DNA from: Symbiodinium natans
Taxonomy: Eukaryota > Sar > Dinophyceae > Suessiales > Symbiodiniaceae
Length of the DNA stretch: 64,000 nucleotides
NCBI GenBank assembly: GCA_905221605.1
Contig: CAJNDS010002608.1
Coordinates: forward strand, 175,017-239,016
Direction of reading: 5' to 3'
Position 1 is the stretch's first letter. Every line of letters starts with the position of its first letter. Position numbers and translations under genes: made by a program. The notes beneath the pieces were generated by a model, which had not been told where the DNA came from, did no database searches, and saw only the letters and a list, made by a program, of their open reading frames with translations. Of the stretch, positions 39,846 to 51,226 are shown piece after piece.

Positions 39846-40435
39846 AAGAGAAGCCTGGCCCAGCGTCCAGCGTTCGCCGGGCTGCCACGTGGGTCGGAGC
39901 AAGCCGGCGGCGGTCGCCAGTCTCGCATTGCAGTCCCTGTCAGAGCTAGCTCTACAGAACAGTGACGGAGCTACGATTTGAGCACTGTCAGCGGATATCC
40001 GCAAAAAGATCAAGCCGGGAAAGGCTGCTGCCTCAGTGCCAATGTCAGCAGCGCAGGAGCACATATGGCAAGAAGTACATTTACGTCGTCCCGTGAAGCC
40101 CCTGTTGTTCCACGCCTCGGCACGCCTGTTTTTGACGACAGTGAGTCTTAGTCAACGAGCCTGGACAAGTTGCGCATGCTCAAGAGATATGGCACACGCA
40201 GTCCCTGTGGGAGCTGCTTCAACATCCGGCACTACTCCCAGAGCGGCACGCAGCGCGCGCAGAGGATGGCACTCGTCACTCAACAGGAGCAAAAGAAGTG
40301 AGTTAGTCGGCGCACTTGGGCAGGTCGCATAGGCTCGAAGAGAATCGCGCACGCAGTCCGAGCTGCTTCAAGGAACCACGAGGGCAGAGGAGGATAGGTG
40401 AGTAAGTAGACGTCCTCCATGTGGCTTAGGGCTTC
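39846..40435. other. Unique island with three related segments
   Basis: On the minus strand 39850-40020 reads protein-like (AAAFPGLIFLRISADSAQIV) after a candidate acceptor CACTGAG|G. Two further minus-strand segments (about 40150-40225 and 40300-40365) are diverged copies of one another (EAA..TACAI.(L/F)E.....Q.R) with a weaker third copy at about 39925-39955. Borders could not be fixed. Confidence 0.35.
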
Positions 40436-40795
40436 GCAATGCGTCTTCGCCTCCTTATTCGGCTTCGCAATGCGTCTTCGCCTCCGAATTCGGCTTCGCA
40501 AAGCGTCTTCGCGTCCTAATTCGGCTTCGCAATTCGTCTGCGCGTCTTCGCGTCCTAATTCGGCTTTGCAATGCGTCTTCGCGTCCTAGTTCGGCTTCGC
40601 CTCCTGATGCGTCTTCGCCCGATGCGGCTTCGCAATGCGTCTTCGCCTCCTAATTCGGCTTCGCCTACTGGGCCCTTTAAGCAACAATTCGGCTTCGCAA
40701 AGCGGCTTCGGTTTCAGGTCGTTTCAACCCCTCCCCGCTCCGGCCGCAATGTATATATATATATATGTGTGTGTGTGTATTTATTTGGGCCCTCA
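40436..40795 (-). repeat. Composite repeat, right copy (inverted relative to 29458-29800)
   Basis: About ten degenerate units of GGCTTCGCAATGCGTCTTCGCCTCCTAATTC (40436-40720), then TTCAGGTCGTTTCAACC, a C/G patch with CCGGCCGC, a TA/TG run (40752-40778) and GGGCCCTC. This is the left copy's order and motifs in reverse complement, including the shared GGTTGAAACGACCTGAA word. Confidence 0.8.
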
Positions 40796-43700
40796 TCTAT
40801 TTACTTTCTATGTTTACTATAACCCAAACATATACATACAATTTTTATTATATATATGGCAAATACATAAAGAGTTATTGCACGTAGATATGTCTGGATG
40901 AATTGTAAGACATTGTAAGACTATTTCGAGATACAATCCTCATAGTAGTCTCAACAGAGTTTTTGATCTCAATCTCCAGAGCGCATCTGTGAGGGGTGCG
41001 GGGTTTTGACCATCTGGCGGGCAGGTCCATCTTGGACCCACAGCCCCTGCAGCTGAGGGCAGCTGAATACAGTTAAGATGGCACCACACCATAAGGAACC
41101 ACGAGAAGCAAGCCTCCTGCTCCGCTTACGGCAAGCCACCTGCCACGCCAGCTGTTCCCGGCGACCAAGCTGTCATCATCGGGCTCTGCGGTGCGAGCTC
41201 TGAGCACCTCTCAGCCAAGGTCCGGCACTTAGGATTTTGGGGTTCAGGGCTTGGGGCACTAGACACCATTAGGAAACGCAACTTCGCGCCTTGTCATCCC
41301 TGCCCTCACACCAGCAAGCATCCGAAACTCTCAACCCTAGCCTACCTAAAGCCGCGCAGACAAAAGGGAGAGAGAGAGAGAGAAGCACCTTGCAGCCACT
41401 GCCGGCCACAGCGCATCCACCGGCAACTGTCAGTGTCGTACGTTTTGGGATTAAGAGGTTTAGGGTTTAGGGTATCGGGGTGTTGGGCTGAGGAAGGAAG
41501 ACCGTGCCCACGCTTTGCTCTTGAAGCCATGGATCCGATGGCAAAACAAGAGTACTCAGGGTACTCGCATACTAATCCGTATTATGGGAACCCACAGGTT
41601 ACCCCCAGTCTCGCAAACCCCCATAGCCCATGCGAACACCCACAAGCATGCGTCCTGCGAGGCATGGGCATTGACATGAAGATCAGTGAATGCTGACACC
41701 TTTGACACGCGAGAACGAAACAAGGATTGTGCAAGAAACCCCCTGAACCAAAAACCTAAACCTCCCATCAGAGTCTCCTTTCTGGTCCATCCTACACCCT
41801 TATCACCCGAATCGGGTGACTGCAATCGCCAAGCGGTCTCCTCCCTCGCAGGCCAAGGTTTCTGGGGGTTCGGGGCGGGGGTTCGTGAACAACATCGGAA
41901 CTCCGAAGCCTCAGAAGCCCAGGTGTCCTCTTTGCAGGGTTTTCGGAGTTTAGGAGCTTAGAAGTTGAGGGGGGGCCTTGCGGGGAGCATATGGGGGGAC
42001 CTTGAAAAATTCGAGCCGGCCGCCTCATGCAGCGCTGCGGAGCTGGCGAGGGCCCAAAGGATGCTGGAGAGCTCCTGGCCTGTGTTTAGGCGTTCAAGGT
42101 TTAGGATTTTGGACGTTCGTGGGGCTTCTATGGGTTTGGGATGGAGGGGGCTGAAATGTTCTTGAAACTAGGGCCGGAAGAGGAAAGTGCACCGAACCCC
42201 GAAGTCACCGCCGAGCCCCCAACCCCCCCCCCCCCCCTAAGTCTCGTCCAGCCTCCGGGCTCCTCCGACCGCTGGGCCCCCGCTATTCCCGGGGCGGCCG
42301 AAAGAGCAGCGCCGTGGGAAAGCGGCCGAGCGGAGGGCCAGGCGAGGTTGGCCCTAAGAGGGCGCTCGCGTGCTTTGAAGGGGATTTGATGTTTGGGGGT
42401 TTCTTGGGGTTTGGGCGCGATCACCCCAAACCTCTCACCTCGCATCGCAGCGACCCATCGATCTGCCAAAGGCCCGCACACGTCCCGCAAGAGCAGCTGG
42501 CCTCGCAGCACTCGTGCAATGATTGGAGCAGAGAACACAACAAAGAAATCCAAGTACCACATTCAAGGGGATCGCAAATCCAAGACAGGAGGTGAGATGA
42601 CCTTTTGCATAGTTTTGCATGTCTGAGCTACAGCTGAAATCTAATGAACATCTAGAGAACTCTACGTACACTCGAGGCGAACAGCGAAGCTGTGCAGATT
42701 GTGCACATCACATCACGCAACGGTCCTGTCACGTAACAGGACAGTCATATCACCCATGTGACATGACTTCGATGAGCTTAAAGACAATCGTCCCCGATGG
42801 CAAAGGGAAACCAGCACAAAACCCTATAAGCCCAAAACGGCCGTTTCCAAAACTAGGCCCCCCCCCCCTTTATACCGCCCAACTATAGCAGAACCCCCAA
42901 TCAAAAAGTACCCCCAAGACCGTAGCCCAGCAGATGTTCGGACATCCCACCTAACCCCGAAACCCTACAGAGGGTTAGGGCGCCTTCTTCGGCACCACGG
43001 CGGGCGCCCCTGCTAAGCCCAGCTGTCGCCGCTGCACCCGAAGCGGCCACCACTCCAGGGCCTCTCGGCGCCGCAACGCGCAAAGCTAGCATGCATCACC
43101 CTGTTTCATCCGAATTTGTATTTTGGGCTGTCTGCATTCGGATTTTAGATATATGTACATATATAGGTATGGGTTGCAAGTGGATGATACTGGTGTTTGT
43201 TTGGGCTTCTGTGTACATTGGGTTTGAGCCGCAGCCTCTCGGACTAGAAGCTTCACTGAGGAGGATTTTAGGGATGAGGGCCCCGAAAATCTCGGAAATG
43301 CTCCGAAATGCTCCGAACACTTTACCAAGACGCACAACTATACCTGGACCCCCGTCCCAAGGTGCTTAGGGCACCCGTATATCTATCCTAAGGTGTACGA
43401 ATTACAAGCCACCATGGTTGAAACTAGCTGTGCAACTAAGGAGAAAATGAATCAGATGCGCACGCAAACGAGGAATTTACGGCACGGTAAGGACTGTAAA
43501 GCGATGCAAAGATCGCAATTGATGCTTCTGATTTAGGACGCGATGACAAAGTAGAGTGGGAATAGTTCAAAGCATAGCAGCAAACCAAGCACAATGCCTA
43601 CAAACTACACAAACATCAAAACGCCATGGCGCCTCGCGCGGCATTCGCCAGGTTTTGGGGCCCAAAATGGTCCACGCCGTCGAACACAGCGGCGGAGGCC

Positions 43701-44884
43701 GCAACGGTGGGAGACCTCTCAAGGGTTTAAGGATGTTTTGGGATTTACTGGCATTCACGTTTCAGGAGGGAGCGCAACCCAATTCATCATTTTCAAGCAA
43801 ACCCGGCCTGCCCTCCCGCACTGGGGTGGCCGCAGCCCATGCGGTGCTGGCCGAGCCCGTGGCGTTGGGCTCCGGCAGCCCCTGTTCGGTTTTTGGAGAT
43901 TGGGGCGCAGGAGCCTGACACCCAATGTAGTTTTCAATAAGTCTCAACCCCTAAACAGTGGCTGCACTTAAATGGCTTTACGCTTCGGGCGTCACCCTAG
44001 GCCATAAGCGCCTGAAGCGCCCTTGCGGCAGTCGTACCGATGGCCTGGTGGCGGCCAGGACTTCACGTGAGGTTCTAAGATAAAGCCCCCTTTCTACCTT
44101 TTTGGAGGGCTTGGAGCTTGGGGTTTGGGGGTTTCCGTGGAGTGGCTTGTGGGCTCGGGAATTTGTTTGGTGTGCGAGCGACCAGACGTGGTGAGGCGAT
44201 CGGGGCCATTGAGTTTCCGGGTTTGGGGCACGACTCGGTAAGGAAACCCATTGCAAAAACCATCTATACCGGTATACCGGGCCTTAATTTAAGCAAAAAC
44301 AAGGTCGAACCGTAGAGGGTGTGAGGGTCCAGGATGGTAGCGCTTATCTGGGTTGCCAAAAAAGGCTTCCTTGTCGCAGTAACTTGTTTCTAGCCCCAAG
44401 CTCTGCCTCGTAGCCCTAAACCTTGGGTCCCGCCTTCGCGTCGTCACGCCCCCAACGGCCGAAGGCTCACAAAGTGGCGGAGGGCTCCTCGAACTGAGCT
44501 CTCGGTTGACAGGGCCTGGGGTTTCCATGGTTTAGGGCCGCGATGCAGCAGTGGTCTCTTCAAGCCCGTTGTGCTAGGGCCCCATCATCCCCGTATTGAG
44601 CCATGACTACCAACAGGGTTCAAGGAGCTGCTAAGTGTTTTTGTCTATTCCTAGGTCGGACTTGGGGCTCTAAGCTCTATAGTTTATGTGTTGGGCTTGA
44701 GTTTACTGGCGATGCCAAGCTAAGCTTTGTAGTTTGTCGGGCTCAAGGGTTGAGGATGCATGGCTTTGTGGGCTTCCGGTAGGTCTAGGGATGTTTCCGA
44801 AGCCTTGGTCGCGCTGTGGAGCCAAGTGGAGCTTTTTTATGTCCCGAAGTTGAAGGTGTTTTAGGCTTTAAGTGAGCGCTGCGG
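40796..44884. other. Telomere-like spacer, no gene established
   Basis: TTTAGGG-like words recur (41455-41475, 41940-41960, 42090-42115), with C homopolymer runs at 42227-42238 and 42860-42869. Around 42480-42600 both strands carry protein-like frames with GT donors in view (plus CAGGAG|GTGAGATG near 42591; minus GCGAG|GTGAGAGG near 42440), so an exon is likely there but its strand is unresolved. 43080-43200 is AT-richer. Confidence 0.35.
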
Positions 44885-45045
44885 AAGACAGGGCGCAGGG
44901 TAGCTTGCACAAACTTGGCAGTTGCACTGGAAAACTTGATACCCAGGTCTTCTGTTGAAGGTACTGAAGCAGCGCCTGGGCAGTTCGAAAACAGTTCCTC
45001 CATCACAATCCGGCAGATTCGCTCCTGCGGGACGAGCTCAAACTC
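44885..45045 (-). CDS. Candidate exon of an unrecognised minus-strand gene
   Basis: Acceptor GCCAAG|G before 45045, then EFELVPQERICRIVMEELFS, NCPGAASVPSTEDLGIKFSS, ATAKFVQATLRPVFRSAHL. Composition is typical of a folded protein with helices. Donor not identified; the low border is approximate. It may belong with the exon candidate at 45495-45620, which lies upstream on the same strand. Confidence 0.38.
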
Positions 45046-45494
45046 CTTGGCGCGTGGGGAAGCAAGCGCAACAAGTCCGTTGCTGCAGCTGCATGTCTAC
45101 ATCAGCATCTTTTCTTGCCGGAGAAACCAAAACTGAAAGCCCTACCAGCCTTAGGGTAACCCCCCCCCCCCCCACCTCCAAGAAGCCCTGAATACACCGA
45201 GGAGCGCAGCGCCGCGCAGCAGCTTTTGGCGCTGAAGTGACGGGCATTCAGGTGGCCACCATCCTTTGGGTTGTGCTGTCAAGCTGTTGAAAACTATTTT
45301 CCAATAGGTTCCTTTTTCAGGAACGAAGGGAAAATAGAAATTCTCCCAAACACACAACCCAGTCCTGCTTGAGCAGCTTCAGGATTGTAGGGTCTGGTGT
45401 TCGGGGTCTATACGTGTTCTTGCGATTTGGGATTCAGGGGTTTGGGAATTACGGAGTTCGGGACTGAGGGGTAGGGTGCAGCCCTGATCGAAAC

Positions 45495-45620
45495 TCCAAG
45501 AAATGCTCTGGCGTGGAAGCGCTTCCTGGGTGATGCTTCTGAAGCTCCTTGCAGCTCGAGCCGCATCGCGAAAGCCCGGGCAGTATTAGCCACGCATTGC
45601 GGCCGGAGCTCCTCGTGCAC
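45495..45620 (-). CDS. Candidate exon of an unrecognised minus-strand gene
   Basis: Strong acceptor TTTGCGCAG|G before 45620 and a possible GT donor (GGA|GTTTCG) below 45495. 42 codons, phase 0 at both ends: VHEELRPQCVANTARAFAMR, LELQGASEASPRKRFHARAF, LG. No family recognised. Confidence 0.4.
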
Positions 45621-46987
45621 CTGCGCAAATGTTTCAGGATGTCTCTTTCTCTTGCTCCCTCTCTTTCTCTTCCTCTCTCTAACATCGAGCCCTGAATCCC
45701 TCATGACACTGTTGGTTCGCATGGAACTGCTGCATGACGCAATTACAAGTACTTCGATCACTATTCCTTTTTTTCTCAAGAGCCAGAATAAAGTTTAGGG
45801 GTATGGATTTACTGCTCAAAGTTTAGGCGTAGGGCCACTACTTGTTTTTGGCCTCCACCGCGGCCGCGCAGGGCGCTACCGGCACTGGCTGATTCCGGCT
45901 CCCAGGCGTGGCCGAAGCCCATGCCTGACTTAGGGTTTAAGGCTCAGGGCTAAGGGGTTCAGAATTTCATTTTGGCTCAGGGCCAACGAATTCTAGGGCC
46001 CCGAAACTCTCCGCAAATCTGCACAGCCAAGAAAAACGCACGTAAAGAGACACGCCGCGCTCCAACTACCTTTCTAGTGCCTCAATCCTGAACCCCTCTC
46101 GTCTAGGGGCCGTATGCGCCACGTCCAGCGCGGAGAAGGCGCTCAGTCAGGCGGTCGGGGCCTGGGGTTTGAAGTGTTCTTGGCCTTTGGGGCTCCCTTG
46201 CTCAGGGGGATGACTCGCCCATAGCATAAAGGCCAGTTGCTCACAAAGACAACCACTCTCTCTGTAGCCATCCATATCTCTGCTCTTCAAATCTCCGTGC
46301 TAAGGCTCTGAAGTCCTAAAGCACCGTACATATGCGGGGGTGAAGCCTTTTCAAGAGAGGTCCAAGGATCCGAATTTTCGAGCCCTGAACCGAAAACCCG
46401 ACACCCTAACCCCCAAAACCCGGCCCAGGGGCCAGCGCTGCCAGCAGCTCGCACGCAGGCTACAGCCGGCCTAGCCACCGCAACCTGAGCGGCTACTCCC
46501 GAAGCCCTCGACCCGGAAGCTTCGAGTTGACAGTCTCGGTCGCAGGTTCGAGGTAGGGCCTGAGGTTTATGGATTTGGGGTGCATGGCTTCAGGCTTAAG
46601 GCTCAACGTCAAGCTCCGGGGTTTGGGCTTTGGGCTTCGCAGGGTTCGAAGCCCATGGTGTACCACCAGGGTGCCCGCAACAAACTTTTTAATGCAAATA
46701 CCGACATCATGTAATTCAATATACTCGTAAATATATCTATATATATATATGTATTACATATACGAAAAGCACATATGTATATGTTCTTTTTTTATTTATG
46801 CCGGGAGGCGCATTGGCAAGGTTTCGTGCTCTCATCTTCGGCCCACACCCTGCGCGCTTAGGAGGGAGGAGGGGCCTTAGGGGTATGTAAATGGAGGATG
46901 CAGTAATCATCTCAATGGGAGCCTGCATGTACAAAGAAGTCACGGCTTCTGATTGCGGCCTCCTTATGCTAAAGGCAAAGGGCTTAG
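45621..46987. other. Spacer, no gene recognised
   Basis: Includes an interrupted CT/GA tract at 45640-45680, telomere-like words at 45930-45960 and 46380-46420, and a TA-rich patch at 46725-46760. A 12-base match to the dinoflagellate spliced leader occurs at 45968-45979 (see findings). Confidence 0.45.
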
Positions 46988-47168
46988 GAATTCCTTGCTG
47001 GAATACGAAGAAACAATATGGGTCAAAGGCTTCGGGGCCTCTAAAGCCAAAAAAACATCCAGCCGAGCGACGCTGCAAGAGGTCACATTGCCGCTGCAGC
47101 AAGTCTTACACGGCGCCCTCGCAGAGAGCCTGGCCAAAGCCACCGAAAGCTCTAATGTGCCACCCTAG
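46988..47168 (+). CDS. Candidate plus-strand terminal exon, unrecognised
   Basis: Acceptor GGGCTTAG|G before 46988, then an open frame to TAG at 47166: SLLEYEETIWVKGFGASKAK, KTSSRATLQEVTLPLQQVLH, GALAESLAKATESSNVPP. Balanced composition. The minus strand across the same bases is also open and shows a GTAAGA donor near 47108, so strand is uncertain. It would be the only plus-strand gene piece in the window. Confidence 0.28.
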
Positions 47169-50100
47169 TGCGGGCCTCTTCTATCAAGTTTTCCGGCTAT
47201 TCAGGATTTCGGGACTGTTTTGGGGGTGCCCGCTGGGATCCGCTACAAAGTCAAGTCTTCCGAACATCGTAAGAATATTTCGCGTCGCAAGCCTGAAACA
47301 CCAACCGTACCCCACACCCAAAATGCCCAAATCCCCGCCCAAGCCCTGAACCCCGAGCTCCCCAAATCAATAAAACTGGAATCCCAGCTCCCCAAACCCT
47401 GAACCCGTAATGCCCTGAACCCTACACACAAACACTCTTTGTGCCTGCCTCCGCTCCCGGCAGGGTGGCGAGGCGCTGGAGGGCCGCAGAGCCGTGGATG
47501 GCGTTCCACTCCTCCTTTCGGGCTCTCAACGGGCTTAGGCCAGGGCAGCGTTTTCCGGGTTGTTCGGCCAAGGGTTGAGGGTCTCAAAGAAACCCTGCAG
47601 CTCAACTGAAACCCCGGACCGCACTGCTGCAAAACTTCAAAACACCCTGAACAATAAACGTGGGGAAAAGATCCCTTCGGAATTCTTCCATGACCCTGCA
47701 ACCAATGGGCTGGAGGATTTCACAGGGGGGGGCAGGGAGGGCGGGGGGGGCTCGCCTTCTCGAAGCTTTCAAAGCTTCTCAACACTTGGACCACCCGTTA
47801 CAAAGGTACCAGGCTTGACAGCCATCATCACGCAACGTCTGAACCACTGAGGGTTCCATCCGAAAGCTCGGAACACGCAAAATGAAACCCCCTCAGCCCT
47901 GAAGCCTCTGCCCCCACAGTTCCACCCACCACCCCTTCGGGGAGCCGCAGCGGCGCCTCCTCGTCAGAAGGCCTGGTCTTCCCATTCTCCCGACCCCTCT
48001 CCATCTTTCGGCTTGAGCGATTTTGATTCAGAAGTCAGGTCTGTGGGGCTGGGGGGGGCGGGGGCGGAAATTACTTTGCAGCTTCAGCGTTCCATGCGGG
48101 AGTGGGCGATGGGCAAACCCTCAAGCCCTTGAGCTTTCACCTTCGACCCTAACCCTCCCGAAGCCCCGGCCGACGAAACGATCCCTCGAGCTCGAATCAT
48201 TGCAAGAATACGGTTTCCCAATGAGAGAGGCCGAGAGAAGCTTCGGCCTTCAACCGGCTTGGAACCTCTGCAGGATGGCCAGCACATCCTGCAAGGTTCT
48301 TGCCATCCCCCCAATCCCCCCAAAGTTTGCTGTCTCGGTGAGGGCTGGGGAAACCCTTTCTACCACTGTTACGATGTACTATGTGTTATTGTCTGGTCTT
48401 GCGGTTGCTGTTGCTGTTGCTGCTGTCGGCTGAAGTTGTCGTGGTTGCGGACATGGCTTTTGATTCATGCTGTTGCTGCGTTTTATTACTAAAAGCACAC
48501 CCCACATGTGCATTGACCCATAGCTATTGAGGAACGCTGAATGCACTCGTCACCAACAATAAATAATACTCCTACCTCGTGGAAGTAGAGATTTTTCCGG
48601 ATGTGGGGGCGCTTTCCCCACCAAGGGCCTGTTTGCGGGTTCTCAGCATTCTCCCGCAGCCCTCCAGACAGAGACCCCCCCCCCCCCCCCCCGCCACCGG
48701 CTTAGAACAACTCTGTTGTTGAGGAGCTTAACAAGGCCTAAGCCTTAAACTGAGACTCTGACCTTAAAAACCCAAAAGCCTTGAAACCCTAAGCCTGAAA
48801 CCCTAGAAGCTACAAAGCTCTTCACCCAAAGCTCCAGATTTGCACCTCCACAGCCCGCGCCCCTTTGAGGCGCCAAAGCAGTGCCACCTCTGCAGACCCT
48901 GGGATTTAGGGGTTTGGGGTTTAGGGTTTAGGGTTTAGGGTTCAGGGTTTAGGGTTTAGGGTTTAGGGAAGCGTGGTTCGGGGGTCGAGCAGCCAGGGTT
49001 TAGGGGTATTGATGGTTGGGGGCTTTGGGGGGCCCCTGAAGACAAGTAGCCCAAATCCTCGCGAACTTCGTGAGCTCAGGGGTCTTTTGGGAGATGTGGG
49101 CCCAGAATGCCCCCCGAACTCGAAAGACCCTCCTCTCAAAGCTTAGGCGTTACGGTTTCAGGCTCAAGGTTTGGTTTGATTAGGGGTTAAAGTTTAAAGG
49201 GTTTAGGGTTTAGCAATCACACGACCGCTGCCGTGCCGCCGATTTGCTTGGCTTACTTAGCTGCTGCTGTCATGCTCTTCCCAAACCTTAACCCTAGACC
49301 GAATACAAAAATGCACGAAACAAGTAATGAAGAAAACCGACATTCACACCCCAACCTTCTTCGAGCCCGCAAGAGAGGCGGCGAAAGGTAACGGCCACTA
49401 AAGTCTAAACCTCAGCAAGCCTTAACCACCCAAAAAACAACCAAAAGAAAACCATTACCATGGAACCTCGACCGCTTAACCCCAAGAAACCTCGGCTCGT
49501 TACCCGGACCTCCGCATGCCTCTTGCTGCCGCCCATGGCGCAACAGAGCAGAAGGTGAAGCGCAGAGTGGTGGACTAACCAAATTATTGGCAATGGAGCA
49601 TTTAGATCAGGGCTTGTGGCTTGGGTAGGGTTTCGAGCTTAGGCTTTAGGGTTCAGGCTTGGAGGGCTTCCGGAATTAACCCCAATCCTCTACAAACCGC
49701 TGGCTCTCTCCGAGTCAGCTTCTCAGGAAATCCCCTAAACTCCCAACATACCCAAACTCCTTACTCACACCCTAAAAGACCCTTAAGGAAACCATAGGAA
49801 ACCCCTCCCCCCCCTCCCCCTCCCGAAACAAGGATAAAAGCAACAGATGTGAGGTGGCTCGTGGTTCCGCATCTTCGGATTTGGAGGGGGGATGAGGGGT
49901 TGAGGATTGAGGGTTGAGGGGGGGGGGGGGTGAGGGTTGACGGGTTGAAGGCCAAGGGTTTGAGTTCAAAGTAGGGTTCCGGGTCTTTTCAAGCACTTCC
50001 CTCAAGCTTGCCCCGTGGACTTGGAGCTTGGGGTTGTGGAATTCTTGGGGGCAGGCGTGCCTTTCTCCCCCAGAAAAGCTCAAAAGAGAGGAGCTGCCAC

Positions 50101-51226
50101 GTGCTGTAGCCAAGGACGCAGCCCTGATCCGAGGCCTCTGTCATTTGGGCTCTGAGCAGGGTTTATAGCACCGGGGGCTGAGGCTTAGGGCTTCGGGCCT
50201 TTAAGGCTTCATCGACGGAGGCTCTACTGCTGTTGCCCTCGCATCAACGGCAGGCACCACACGTACCTTAGCCGATTGAAACACATGACCAATTCTCTAC
50301 GTTCGCGCTACATCTGTCAGGGCCCGTATGATACGAATGACCTCACTCCAAGGGGCCAAGCTTCCACAAGTTTGAAACCCAAATACGTGGGTTCCCAAGA
50401 TCCATATGGGGCTTGAGAACCCAGGTGAGAGGGACAAACGATGGCTTCGGGTTTAGGGCTAAGGGTTTAGGGACATGAATGGAGGTCATGGCACGTGACG
50501 TTGTTAGACCGACATGAAATAGGGATTTGTAACAGAAAGCCCATAAGGACACCTCACAGATGCACACTCACCAGCACTTATGAGGTGCCATATGTACACA
50601 GTCCCTACTTCATATGCGAGCCCACAAAGGCAACCCTAGTTGCAAGGCCCTCGGACACAGAACACGAACACACAGAGCCTGAACTTTCCGTCGGCTCAGC
50701 TCAAGATCTTCTTGAAATTTTACCCCAAAGGTCCCCTAACATCCCTCGGCCCTAACCCCTAAGCCCATCTAAGCCCCAAAAATCCTAAACCCAGGGCGTT
50801 TTGGGGGGGAGGTCTTCAGTCCAGGGTCTCTGGATGCACAAGGCTTTCTCCTCTCTCCCGCCGTGGTCTCCCATCCACTTATGGGCTGCAGGTTTATTGA
50901 GGGTCTACGTAGGCCTTAAAAGTTTATGGGGTCCAGGGCTTAGGGAAACTTAATGAGGAGAACTGGAAGTCGCAAAGCCTTTGTCTGCTCACTTCCCTGG
51001 CTTCGGCTATAGCAGGGCTTTCAGGAAAGCCTGGGATGCTCGCGTGATTTCTGGGCTGAGGGCTTCAGGCTCACGGATGAGGCGGTGTAGGGCTTGGGAG
51101 TTCAAAATCCACGAGAATTATACAGGTACGAGTACCCTTGTGTCTGCAGGCCGGGTTCAACAAGGGACGCAACAAAAGGAGCAAGGTACCACTATGTACC
51201 ACTGGGCTTCCAAGGTTACATGCCAG
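47169..51226. other. Telomere-like spacer, no gene established
   Basis: Perfect and near-perfect TTTAGGG runs at 48907-48968, CCCTAAA-like words at 47390-47430 and 50750-50790, G/C homopolymers at 48677-48692 and 49918-49930, and CTG/TGC-type short repeats near 48400-48425. No exon with consistent borders. Confidence 0.45.

Noticed and set aside
46625-46650. GGGTTCGAAGCCC, resembling a tRNA T-arm
   Set aside because: No acceptor stem or anticodon arm at the expected distances; no tRNA supported anywhere in the window.
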